Shown here: positions 32,851 through 43,878 of the stretch, in pieces
Position numbering within the stretch: position 1 is the first letter of the stretch
How the letters are laid out: every line of letters begins with the position of its first letter
NCBI GenBank assembly: GCA_947650285.1
Contig: CANTFL010000550.1
Coordinates: forward strand, 112,445 to 176,444
Direction of reading: 5' to 3'
Source of the DNA: Hyaloperonospora brassicae
Taxonomy: Eukaryota; Oomycota; Peronosporomycetes; Peronosporales; Peronosporaceae
Length of the DNA: 64,000 nucleotides
Position numbers and translations under genes: made by a program
Notes under the pieces: model-generated
What the model was told of the DNA's origin: nothing
The model's database searches: none
Seen by the model: only the letters and a program-made list of their open reading frames with translations

Positions 32851-33693
32851 CTACTTGTGTTTGCGCTTGGCCGCCTTCTTGCTAGCTTTCTTGCTGACTT
32901 TTTCAGGCGTCTCACCCATCGCCGTCATGATGGTTTCAGTATACGAATTGATCGCTTTGGTCATATCGTTGCGGTCCGTCCACGGCCGACGCAGCTCACC
33001 CCACGCTTTGTGTCCACGCAGCGTCACTTTTACAACCGGTGACTGAAAGAGATTCCACGGCTGCGTGAGCGCTTGGATCACAAGCGGCGGAAAGAATCCC
33101 CACTGCCAATGCACCAGCACAGTCATGACCGTACCTAGCACGTACTAGAGCAGCAAAAGTGCACATCCACACACAGTCCCCGTCACTTTACATCCATACC
33201 CCCCCCTCTCTTCTCTTGCAATCAACAGCGACATCATCAATCTATGCCTCTTCTGCAGCTATTGACGTACACGCTGCACGTCCTTCCTGATCATCCGTTG
33301 GTCGTGCTCCGCCACAGAGACCTTCTCGACTTTCTCGCCAGTCTGTCCAAGTCCCAAGTCCTCTTTCACCGTCACCACGCCCGGCTCTGTGTTCTTCGTC
33401 GCCTTTACGTACACATACAGCAGCACACTGTAGCAAAAGAGCTGCGAGAGGCCGTACAGGGCCCGCACAGCGCCCGTGTGGACTACACCAGAGCCACAAA
33501 CCCAACCACGTTAGACACAAAAGACCATCCAATACGACCGCACAACCACAACGACAACCACCAGCATCAGCACCAGCAGCACAAGACAGAGAAGCACTCG
33601 ACGCCACCTACGCGCGTTCTCAACGTCCAGCACCGACCGCGTCGCGATCGCAATCGCGAGCGTTACGCCCATCATGACGATATTCGGCGCCAT
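32851..33693 (-). CDS. PHO88: PHO88 / SND3 family ER membrane protein
   Basis: Three exons: 33693-33612, 33482-33271 and 33144-32851, giving 195 residues (yeast Pho88 188). It begins MAPNIVMMGVTLAIAIATRS, then LDVEN and, across intron 1, a second hydrophobic stretch (LFCYSVLLYVYV). EPGVVTVKEDLG and VAEHDQRMIRKDVQR match the family's TVRDYDLKE region. A third hydrophobic segment HWQWGFFPPLVIQ follows, with WNLFQSPVVKVTLRGH. The tail is KKASKKAAKRKHK. SND3/Pho88 helps target proteins to the ER by the SRP-independent route and influences phosphate transporter delivery. The start codon lies 232 bp from that of the divergent RING gene. The exon-2 donor could also be three bases upstream. Confidence 0.85.
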
Positions 33694-33722
33694 GTTTGCC
33701 GTCCAGACAAAAATCCACAACG

Positions 33723-33806
33723 ATGTGGTGTACGTAAACATCAGTGTGGTGCACGTACACAATTGTGTGGTGCACGTCGACAACGGTGTGGTGCACGTAT
33801 ACGCAC
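33723..33806. repeat. Four 21-bp tandem repeats in a shared divergent promoter
   Basis: Units at 33723, 33744, 33765 and 33786, each close to GTGTGGTGCACGTACACAA. They fill part of the 232-bp gap between the PHO88 and RING gene starts and contain repeated TGCACGT/ACGTAC palindromic cores, so they could bind a regulator of both genes. Confidence 0.85.
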
Positions 33807-33925
33807 CCGCCCCACGTATCCCGCCCGACGCCTGACTGTGCCCACTCCATGGTACACGCGCAGCAGCCCCCTCTCACACTCGATACCTCGGCAAACCGCA
33901 TACACCGCTCGCCTCGAGCTCGCAA

Positions 33926-35388
33926 ATGCCAACCGAGCAGCTCACGCGCGCCCGCGGACGGCGCGGGATGGCATCCGCCGCCGCCGCCGCGGACCAGCGG
34001 CCGCCCGTGAACCCGTACAACTTCACGCGCGAGGACTACGACGACATTGTGCAGCAGGCGCCGACGTGCCGCGTGAGCGCGCGGTCCAAGTACCACGAGA
34101 TCGAACTCGTCGAGGACTGCACGCTCTTTGACCTGTACCGCCAGCCGCGCGCGCCTGTGACGGACCGACACGCGACGAAAACGCTGTCCATGCGGCAGCT
34201 CAACGCCGACCTCACGTGTCCCATCTGTCTCGGCATCATCAAAGAGACAATGGTCGTCATGGAGTGTCTCCACCGCTTCTGCCGCACGTGCATCTCGACG
34301 GCCATTCGCCATAGTAAGCGCGAGTGCCCCTCGTGCCGCATTCACATTCCTTCGAAGCGGTCGCTACGACCTGACGCGACGTTCGACGCGTTCATTGCGA
34401 CCGTGCACCCGAACTTGGAGGCCTTTGAGCGCCACGAAGACGAGATCATTCAGCAGGTGAACCGCGCGAGGCGGTGCCATGCGAGTCAGAGCAGCAGTGT
34501 GCACGACGAGCAGGCGAGCGCGATGAGCCACGGGACAGCGGGGGCGGCAGGCCATGGCACGCGTCGACAGGTACGTCGTGTGTAGCTGTGTGTGTGTGTG
34601 TGGGTATGGGCCGAGACGTAGTGTCTTGTGTCATGGCGTGGTGCGGTTATTGTGGGGTGGAAGGAGAGCAAGTGGTAGACATGTTGTGAGGACGGTACGA
34701 TAAGATGAGTGGGGTGACGCTGTTGTGCTGTATGTGTGTACAGAGTGGGAGAATCCATGGCGAGCAGGCTGCGACTTTGTCACGTTCGTCGTCTCCAGTG
34801 CGTGGAGAGGGACGAGTGGTTGGTGAGAAACGCCATTCGCCTGGGACTGGCTCACCTCGTGCCAATGGATCGTCGTCTACTACTGCTGCTGCTGTGTCAG
34901 AAGACGGAAGGGCTGCACGCAAGAAGTTGCGAAATGCTTTGAGCTCGAGTGCGTTGGTGCCAGCAGTGACTTCGGAACGTGTGAACCTGCGCGTGTTGCT
35001 GCATGATGACGAGCAGTCGAGACTCCCGACGTTGGAGCGCACACTGTTCACCACGTCATCGAAGCTCAAGATCCGTCATTTGAAGAAACACCTTGCCTCG
35101 CTGCTCAAGCTTGACACGCACGATCGGTTGTGCATTGTCTTGCCTACAGTGAACTGCAAGCTCAGTGGCTTGAGCGAGCGAGCGAAGAACCGAAAGAGCG
35201 CGGGCAGTGGTATTCGACAAGACCTGCTGTGCGATCAGGAGCTCGAGGACTTTGTGACTATAAACGATATTTATCAGCAGTACGGAATGGGTATAGATTG
35301 GGAGCTACGCCTGCTGTATCACTTTTCCTCGGATACCATTATCAATGGCATCGCTCGCTTCGTGTCAGCGGCGTCTAGCACCAGATGA
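33926..35388 (+). CDS. RING1/RNF2-like E3 ubiquitin ligase (RING plus RAWUL), Polycomb type
   Basis: Two exons, 33926-34570 and 34744-35388 (intron GTACGT...CAG, 173 bp), encode 429 residues. A C3HC4 RING occupies residues 98-137: CPICLGIIKETMVVMECLHRFC, then C122 and CPSC at 134-137. It is flanked by the conserved helix before (RQLNADLTC) and KRSLRPDATFDAFIA after, as in RING1/RNF2. The middle is Ser-rich and disordered. The last 120 residues (LKIRHLKKHLASLLKL, LELEDFVTINDIYQQY-like stretch, WELRLLYHF) form a RAWUL ubiquitin-like domain. This order is that of the catalytic PRC1 subunit that mono-ubiquitinates histone H2A. Plant DRIP/AtRING1 proteins share it. An alternative start is the ATG at 33968. 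Confidence 0.85.
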
Positions 35389-35605
35389 GTGAGTGGTGAG
35401 AGAGACCAGCGACGCTGGATATTCAGCCGCGACATAGGCTTGCGAGTTTCACGTCGTCAGGTGCCAGACTCCAGTTGGAACTACATTCGTCTTTTGTTAT
35501 ACAGTTCACGTCGAAAGCACTCAAAGGCTACTCCACAGCCAGCTGCAGAGAGAGCCCACACAGCAGAGCAAGATGTTGGTACATTCACCCGTAAGTAACC
35601 TCGAC

Positions 35606-37262
35606 TTATCTCAAATGCAGCCACAGATTCTCTAGCGTGCTGTCTTCGTGTGTCAACTGTTTGTGCAAGCTGGTTTCCATCAGGCCGAGCTCGTGTTGCA
35701 GGGCCTTGTGTGCAACCTTCTCTCCAACCCTTCGTTCATCATCACGCAAGAATGCTCGAAGTCGAGCGAGGCACCAAGCAGCATACCGCCGAGAACACAC
35801 GTGCTGACACTTCCATGCAATCTCAATCTCGCACAACGTCGCACGAGCCACGGAAGACACGTGGACTCGGTCACTGCTCAACGTCTTTCGCGTTTCATCC
35901 CATGCCGATCGCAGCGTTGCAGCATCCGGTGACTCTTGCTCTGCATTCGAGAGACGTCCTGCCACTTGAGAGATGCGCACAAGCACCGGAGACACGTCGG
36001 CCATGCCATCGTGCGACGTTTGTACTTGCTCAAGCAAACGCTGCATCACGTAGCGTCGATGGCACCATAGCGCTTCGTGTGTCGAATAGGGCGCCATGAC
36101 ATCCGATACAAACTCGAGCTCTGCCAGGATCATAGTCGTCGAAGGTAAACTTCCGTCCGGCTCGTGTTCGTGCTGATGAACGAGCTGATTGAGAGTATGC
36201 TGGCGATGGTTCCAGCCCGAGTGATCGGACACGTGCTGTCGACACCAATGTCCCATCCTGTCAAGTTCCTCGACCGTCGAAAGCGTCGAAAGTCGACAGA
36301 CAATCCAGTGACGGAAGCTCCATGCATGGTAATTCCGTGGCTTTTGATCGGCCAACCGACTTGCATCTTCAATCTGCTGCTTGTAAAACACCTGCAGGTC
36401 ATCTCCAGACAGCGCGGCACACAAACGAGTTGCCAGCCATCGTCTGTGAACAACATTCAGGTTAGTGCTCGACAACGAATACCGATCAACTTTACCACAT
36501 CGCAGTGCTCCAATGGTACGTTCTGGTCGCTCTCACCGATGGGCCCACGTATCAATACTTTTCGGGTGCAATGTGAAAATCAGATTCGTAAACCTCATGT
36601 CGTCCTGCGCGTCCAGCCATCCTCGCGTCACGAACGACTTTCTATGTCCATTTGATAACAAGTGAGCATCAATAAGAATAATATGACAAATCGGCCCCCA
36701 TACACCATTCCGCTTGCTCTCTCGATAGTCATATACAGCAGGAGCTCTTCCGTCTTTTGGTGAAAGTCTCAGAAAATCTCACCGAGTATTCCACGCCGTG
36801 TAGAAATCGGCGCTGACAAGGAGAATGGCCCGTGTACAATGCAGCAATTGAGTGCGCTGTAGCTGTTCCATATCGACACTTTTTGCCGTTTCTTCGGCCG
36901 CAAGTTGTCGTAAACGAGCATTTAGTCGATGAAACTGCGCGCGAGCAGCTTGGAAGAGCGCAGGTCCAGCGGCAAAAGCCACACCAAGTTTGTGATGTTC
37001 CAGTAGAAAAGCGGTGTCGACCGTCAAGTCGCTTGGCTCGAGGCCAAACAGCAGTCCGACTTCATCACTATTGAGAGAGATGCACGTGCATGACCATAAA
37101 TATATGAGTGACAAGGGAGTTCCGAGACAAGAATCACAATAATTGTTAAAGCGCCAAAACGATTGGGAACAAAAACGACCGAACGTCGTCAACGAGTACG
37201 CACATGAGTGGGTCTTGCTCGAAGAGACGCGAGAGTTGTGCGAGCAGCGCGTCGCCAGACAT
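35606..37262 (-). CDS. PTAR1: Protein prenyltransferase alpha subunit repeat-containing protein 1
   Basis: Four exons: 37262-37204, 37067-36783, 36641-36537 and 36443-35606, encoding 428 residues (human about 400). Exon 1 (MSGDALLAQLSRLFEQDPLI, across the join) and DEVGLLF match the PTAR1 N-terminus, followed by HHKLGVAF. PFTA repeats: FYTAWNTRK, KSIDTWAHRRW (spanning the exon 3-4 junction), RNYHAWSFRHW, SGWNHRQ, HEALWCHRRY and YAAWCLARL. PTAR1 is the alpha partner of RabGGTB in geranylgeranyltransferase type III. All phases are consistent. The first exon is only 59 bp and would be missed by ORF calling. Confidence 0.9.
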
Positions 37263-37589
37263 CAGGTCAGCAACGACTGTGGGATCGCAACGAGTGCGAG
37301 TCGACCGCTTTTTTGTTGTGTATGGCCAAAAGCTGAATCTTGGAACTTTTTGACACGATTTGTTAAAGCTGACTGGACGAGTTTATTCCCCGAAAGCGGT
37401 ACACGAACTTTGGAACGGTCACGATCCGAAGATGGAAACGAGTGTGACAGCTTCGATTTCGAGTGTCAACAGAATGGACCGCACGCAACAACGGAGAATT
37501 GTACCGGTCGTTGAGCTTGCAAAGTGCGTCGCTCGGTTGGCAAAGCTGGTGATATCCAGGCCGAGATCGTCAACTCAATATAGCCGAGT

Positions 37590-39580
37590 GGAATGCCAAA
37601 GGTTATCGACGCTGCCGTGCGACACGCACGTTGCCAGCTAGTGAGACGGACGGGCGTTTCAGCTCGAAGGGTCCATTTTGACGACGACTCGGGCTATGGA
37701 TACTGTATCCGGAACGTGCCGTTTATGTCGTGGGTCATGTACACCATGATGGGGTTCAGCGAGTGTCTCACTTTGTTTTTGGGACTGCTGCCCGACTTCA
37801 GTATGTGGCGTCCGACTCGTGGTGGTGCGCGGTGCACGAACGACTTCAAGCCGCCTATTCTCAAGGAACAGCGGCCGACGGTCGACATCTTTTTGTATCA
37901 CTACGTGGAACCGGTCGCGGGTTTGATGCAGACAGTGAAGATCTGTCTTTTGCTGCAGTATGCACCCGAGCTCGTTCGCGTCTTTGTGCTGGATGATGGC
38001 AACACTGGGTCTGTGTGGGACGCGAACGACCACTTGAAGGTGACGATGAACAGCAATGTGATTGAGATACGTGGTGACTTGCGCGACAATCTTGCGCGAC
38101 TCGTGCTCGAGCGTGTGATGGGCCTGATCAAGACGACCAAATCTTGAAGAAGAGGCGTCGTCAGCACAGCTCTGTCTGTGGACTTCGCAAAGAGGGTGGT
38201 AAGAGTGTGCAGCGTCGTGGTTGTGCTGTCGTCTCGCTTTCGGATGACTTCGACTTCTGTGAGCGGGGCTATCCGCGTGTGACTTGAATGAATGAATGAA
38301 TGAACTCGAGCACACCACTCGAAGGCAGGCTACATGAACAATCGTTTGCTCAACGAAGGTGCTGACGGCACGTATGTGCTAAGTCTGGACAACGACATGA
38401 AGCCGCATCTGAAGTTTTTGCTTGCGGTGCTGTCGTTGGTCTTCTCGGAAGGCGAGGCCATCGACGGTGGGGGACGTCAGTACAGAAACGATATTTCGCG
38501 GACCTAAGTGTCTTTCGTGCAGACTATTCAGTACTTTGAGAGCATGCCTCAGCTGACGGTTAGGGGTGACCGGTGCGAGCACAGGAACGCCATTCTTTTT
38601 GACGCTGTGTGTAGCGTGGTCGTGATGGTTTCGACTCGGCAGATTTTGCCGGTTCAAACGCTGTGTTCCGTCGCCAAGCCTTCGACTCGATCGGTGGCAG
38701 TCAGTACGGTTCGGTAGTCAGACTGATGATGCGTGCACGAGTAATGTGGTCCGCACTTCTGGTTGGGGCCCGGTGTGCCTAAGCACGGATTTCGAGGGAG
38801 ATGCCAAGGACAGTAGTCGATTGTGCGAAGGTGCTGTTCCTGAAACAATGGCTACTGCTATGGACTGGAAGAAGCGTTGGACAAAGGGAGCTGTGCAGAT
38901 TTTGCTGATGCAAAATGAATGCGAAGTCGACTCGGACTAGCGTCCACCGCGCGTGCCTGCCCCGGACCCGGACCCGAAGCCGTCCGTCACGTTCCCAGCG
39001 CAAGATAAATTTCACGACTCGGTGATGTACCCGTATGGTACGGTGTGCCTGCCCTGTGCTACGTGGCGATCGCTATTTTCGATTCTTGCATGGGAGACGC
39101 GCCGATCTACGCTCGTAGAACGAATACCCTGTACTCTTTCTTGCCCGTGCCGTTCTGCCGTTGAGTGCTGAACCTGCCGTGTACACTCTCTAGCCCTTGG
39201 CGTTCTGCCGTTGGGTGCTGATTCTGCTGGCCAACCGCGCAGTCGACAACAACTACAAGAAGCGTGCGCAGGCAGGCATGGTCTTCGTTGTCGTTCATTT
39301 CGATGATGGCAGTTTTGAGGCCATTCAGGCGCGCGTGACGGGGATGCACAAGTCATGAGCAAATATGGGCGATGGTCAGAAGACGTCGTGGACGAAAACG
39401 CAAACGTGCTTTTCTTCTTTACGCTGCTGGTCAGAAGACGTCGTGGACGAAAACGCGACCGTGCTCTTCTTCACGCTGCTGGTCAGTCAGCTCGTGGCAC
39501 TCGTTCGTGTCTAGAGCACGAGAACGCGACGAATTTGTGGAACTACGTGTCTGCCATATTGTTTGTTTTTTTGTCTTGAG
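37590..39580 (+). pseudogene. Cellulose synthase (CesA-like, GT2) pseudogene
   Basis: Successive blocks in shifting frames follow the CesA order: NVPFMSWVMYTMMGF and LFLGLLPDFSMWRPTR (membrane part), TNDFKPPILKEQRPTVDIFL, RVFVLDDG, NRLLNEGADGTYVLSLDNDM (DxD), SEGEAIDGGGRQY, FVQTIQYFE, then GRDGFDSADFAGSNAVFRRQ, EGDAKDSSRLCEGAVPETMA, WKKRWTKGAVQILLMQ, PIYARRTNTLYSFLPVPFCR and LFFTLLVSQLVALVRVLEHE. In the QxxRW motif the Q is replaced (WKKRW). There are stops at about 38145 and 38505 and several frameshifts. The enzyme family makes the beta-1,4-glucan of oomycete walls; this copy cannot. A 52-55-bp tandem duplication lies in its 3' part (39373-39480). Confidence 0.8.
39373..39480. repeat. Tandem duplication (55 + 52 bp) inside the CesA pseudogene
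   Basis: TGGTCAGAAGACGTCGTGGA starts at 39373 and again at 39428; a third TGCTGGTCAG start follows at 39480. The copies differ by a 3-bp indel and a few substitutions. Confidence 0.85.
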
Positions 39581-39633
39581 CTATCAGGGGGAGATGATGA
39601 GTCGCTGTCCCACTCATCATCTCCACCTGATAG
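39581..39633. repeat. 22-bp inverted repeat (strong hairpin) just past the CesA pseudogene
   Basis: Left arm 39581-39602 and right arm 39612-39633 are complementary with one mismatch around a 9-base loop; the arms read CTATCAGGxGGAGATGATGA. It could be a former transcription terminator or a transposon end. Confidence 0.85.
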
Positions 39634-40136
39634 TCCGACATGACGACCCCCTTTTCTCGTACCACATGTTAACAGGTCACATTTTCGTCCTACCTGTCAG
39701 CTTATTAGCCAATCAGGTGAGATCGCGACGTACCTGTAACAGGTCTTGCAGTTGAACACTGGAACTTCGATGACCTGTCAGAAAGTATATCTTCTAGCAC
39801 GTGCCTTGCTATGACGTCTTGCAAGCAGTACGAATACCGCAGCACAGCGCTCATTTGTTTTTTGCTTGCTTGTTTGTTCGAGCATGGGCTACTACACTGT
39901 ACGGCAATCGACGAGCACGGAAGGAGCTATGTTCGCTCAAGAGTAGACGAACGTTAACAAGCCAACCGCAATCGTAATCATACACTTGTTTTGTTACTCA
40001 CTTCAATAAGAACTACGTTTTCGCTTGTCTTTCATGGGACTATCGACACCTATACGCTCTAGAACGTAGGCGCCAAGCGCATCAACAGCACGCGCAGGAA
40101 GCAATCGCAATGACGACGAAGAGTGATGAGTCTTCA
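39634..40136. other. Intergenic with repeated ACCTGT/ACAGGT motifs
   Basis: No gene. ACCTGT or its complement occurs about six times between 39665 and 39780, in both orientations. No other structure seen. Confidence 0.35.
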
Positions 40137-40140
40137 TCAG

Positions 40141-41149
40141 TCACTGCGAATGCACACCACGCTCAACTTCGTCCAAAAACACGCCACGTTCCACATCTTC
40201 AACGGGGGCAATGAGCCCCGAAGAATTGCAGATCGCAAACGCGTTCTCGAACAAAGTCTGCTGCCACGCCTTGACCGCACCACGTTCCGGAGCCTTCGGT
40301 GAGCGATGAGCTCCGGTAGACGCAACAGAGAGAAATGGGTCTCTGGAGCGCCAATCCCGGAAGCTTGTTGCCTTCTCCTGGCAACGTGTGTGGTTTAACA
40401 CCCGTTGCCCAGCGCGGCGCGACTTCCTCCGATCTCCACGCGCGTCAGTTTTTTGCTGACAGCATCTTTGAAGTACCAAGGCCGGCAGTCGCAGCAAGAG
40501 CCGCACGGAAAGCAGCAGTGGCTTCGACACGCGCGCGGGTGGACACCGTGCTCGCAGTCGCACCAACACGCGCTCGAGCAGTAGCCGTTGGACAAACACG
40601 CGCGCGAGAACCAGCAGTAGGTCCAGCGCCCATCCTGATAGCAACGTCCTTGACACTCGCAAGCACACGAGCGCGTTCATCTTGGCCGGTTGTGGGTTTC
40701 TTGCGAGGCGTCGTGCTTGTCTTGGAGGGCGCTGCGACTGTCTTCTCACGCTGCTTCTGCTGTATTCGTGCCTTGTTCTCGCCCGTCGCCTCCGCACTGC
40801 TGTCTTGAGAGTCCTTCTCCTGTAGCACCAGCTGCAACTCGGACTCGCGCTGGACTTTGAGCTGATCTTGAGCGGCCTCCTCAAGCTGCTGCTCCGGTCT
40901 TGCACTTGTGGCTTCGGCCATTTCGGCGCGCTGTCGGAGCGCCAGTACTTCGATCTCCATCTTGAGCCGCGACTCGATGGCTGCGTCGCGCTCTTTATTT
41001 GCTGCCCGTACCAGGTCTGCTCGCACCGCACTGAGGTGCGTCAGCACAACGGCTTGCTTCTGTAGCACGTCGTTCGCGTGCACGAGCTTACTGTACGCAT
41101 GCAAAATTGCATCGTAAGTGCTCTGCGTAAAAGTGGCCGTGGTGTCCAT
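40141..41149 (-). CDS. Coiled-coil protein, unknown function; 3' structure uncertain
   Basis: From the ATG at 41149 a 234-residue frame (to 40445) begins MDTTATFTQSTYDAILHAYS. It has a long charged coiled coil (about residues 60-120), then Lys/Arg-rich linker and an Ala/Arg repeat region with recurring RARVGATA-like units. In a second frame, 40364-40141 reads convincingly as protein (FRDWRSRDPFLSVASTG, WQQTLFENAFAICNSSG, EDVERGVFLDEVERG) and ends at a TGA. An intron with acceptor TTGCCAG near 40377 may join them, but no donor of matching phase is obvious, so a frameshift is equally possible. No family recognised. Confidence 0.5.
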
Positions 41150-43878
41150 TGCGAATTGGAGAGCAGAAGTGAAAATGACAAAGAAGCACGAGGGGCGGCG
41201 GCGGAGTGGTCATGGAAAGATTCATTCATTAATGTTAAGCGAAGTGGATATGCAAAATGGACTACTTCAACTGTAAGAGAAGTGGCCTGAGACGCGGCGG
41301 TGAGCCAAGTTGAAAATGGAGTAAAATGGCGCAAAAAACGGGCGCACGATTGGCGGCAAGTGCGACAAGGCATTATTTGATGTAAATGAGGCGATCAAGT
41401 TGACGAGACCAAAAGATGTGATGGGTTGATCCGTGCAAGTAGGTTTTATTCGAGTTAGAGGTAAGAGAGTGGCGATGTGTACTGATTAGAGGTACTTCTG
41501 GACGGCTCGGCAGACAGATTCATGCTGCCAGCTATCGTTCCGCTGTATATTTCACTGCGTCGAAAGGCAGTTGAGCATGTTTCGCTACTTTACAAAGCAC
41601 AAGCTTGACATGATGCTAGGGCTACGTCAAGGCCTTTGCACTAACGCTCTCTTCGGCGTTATACCTCAAGGAGGCGTCGTCACAATGCTATTATCGCTAC
41701 CCTTAAAGTTTACGCTGACATGATCGTATCTGCTTGATGTTTTGTCTTTCTTATCTTTATCGCACGGACTATCAGCTTCCTTTGACCCCCTGGCCGATAT
41801 TGCCCCATCGCTCGTCAGGTCACAAGCTCGTCCCACGTCACCCCATGCACCTCGTGACGTGCCAGCGAACCACCTCCACGCAGTGCCAAACCTAGGAGCC
41901 TCTGAACCATCCACAAGCTTACAATGTTAGTCAGTGTGCTCGATTCCAATCGCAAAATGTTGCCATCCTCGTTACATGCTGTGGGAAAAAGACACGACAT
42001 TCCGAGATAGCGAAACAAACTGCAGCGTCGTCGCAAGATCACGTGCCATGCTACACCAGTCCGCGAAAGATAGGCAAACTCGACAAGCGATACGAGAGTG
42101 AGTGGCCAGGTTTCCATCGTAGCCTAAAATTGCTACGGGACCGCTGCACAGGAGTACGCAACCGAGCACGGATGAGATCATTTTTCGGCCAGAAATGCCA
42201 TCCAAGAACAGAACACTCAACAACGTTCAGCCGATCTCCATCCTTTTCGAAATGTGATGTCTGACCCTCACACATAGCTGCTATGCTATCAGACAACCAC
42301 CCTCGCAATGCCTGCGACGCAACATTTTGGATGTATCTTGCAGCACCCTCTTCCAATGCAGCACGGTCTCCATTGCATGTTAACATGACACTACAAAGCG
42401 TTCTGGGCAACAAGTTGTGGGTTTTGAGCCACATGCAGACTGAATGCGCAAACGGAAGCCCACAGGCTAGGGGCACTTTTGATCCACATTGTCAACACTG
42501 CCTCGTTGTCGAAAGCCCGTAGCAACACATACCTGGCGCTTCCAGTCCATACAGGCAGAAACTCAGTCTGCATCTACGATGAACAACGCGAGCAATTCAA
42601 TCGCTATGCCGTTCAGTCGTCAGTTTCATCGCTGTCAGCGAGCCCAATACCATCACCATGCCGTTCAGTCGTCAGTTTTGTCGCTGTCAGCAAGCCCAAT
42701 ACCATCACCATGCGATCGATGCTGAGATATCATGATGCCACTTCAGCGGGCACAGCAAAATGGGGTGGAAAAAGCAGCGTTTAGCTTCCATACCCACCCT
42801 GGTGTCGCTCGTGCTGCCTCTGGAACAGTATCGTCCTGGTTTACGAAGTCCTTGACATGCTTACCTTTCAGTTGTCAAACGTTCGACTCCGTAATAGTTG
42901 ACTTTTGCTGGGACTCATCGGGACTAATGAAGTTCAGTGTGCAAGCTTGACCGTTGTAGCCAACGACTCAGCTACGTGCGTTTCTCAAAAAGATGTGTGC
43001 AAGTTAACGCGTTTACGTGCGCTGACAATCAATCGGTCTTCAGAACCTGCATAGCCAGCTTGAAGTCAATATGTGCATCCTTTTTGACTTGCGCCCGATC
43101 GAACAATAACCACACAAATCTTGTTCGCATGTCTTGCTGTTACTTCATACGTATCCGCACGGTTTGGTACCGCTGAAAATGCTTGTCCAGGGTCAGTGCT
43201 GACCTGAGCACGACCACTGACTCTGCGTCCTTCTCGAGATGTGCCATATTTTGGACCTTCGTACAATACCCACGACGTGAACAAGACTGGAATGCATTTA
43301 CTGCATACATAGTGACGCTGGTATACCAATTCTTTGCTCAACGTGTCAGCCTTGCCGAGTTCTGGTTCCACGAGTGCCAAACGTACTAAGCGCTATGAAC
43401 TGGGCTTTCAATCATGATCGGCGTGAGAATGCCATTTCATCATTCGAAGCCTTCAATGTTTACTACATAACATCGTGTAGACAAAACTTTATCTTCAGCC
43501 TCGTACACTCCAGCGAGACACACCCAATCTATCTCCATTGATCAATTGACACATGCTGTAGAAACATCGGACTAAAGCATAGTCGTCATGCAGGTATCAG
43601 GTGGCAGTAGTAACCCCCCCTACCATATCATAGGTCTGGCTGCATCGTTGTTGCTCTCAATCTCACGCGGTGGCAATGTTCAAAGGTGCACACGCGTTGT
43701 ACAACGATCACATGTTCAGCCGTAGCGGATTAGTACGCACGACCATCATCATGCCGGTCGCGATGTCGGCACCAGTAGCTGCGCGTATTGTCAGCACCAA
43801 AAAGCTGTTTTTGCTGTGATGATGCCCCATCGATCAACCTCGACAGCTTGATGATGTAGCAAAAGTGTCCGACGCGTA
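41150..43878. other. 2.7-kb gene-poor region with minus-strand coding-like ruins
   Basis: Between 42570 and 42050 the minus strand gives long stretches without low complexity (GSARYVLLRAFDNEAVLTMW, then in another frame RYIQNVASQALRGWLSDSIA and SVLGWHFWPKNDLIRAR), suggesting a decayed gene of unknown family. A short direct repeat (CCGTTCAGTCGTCAGTTT) occurs at 42610 and 42661. Nothing intact. Confidence 0.35.
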
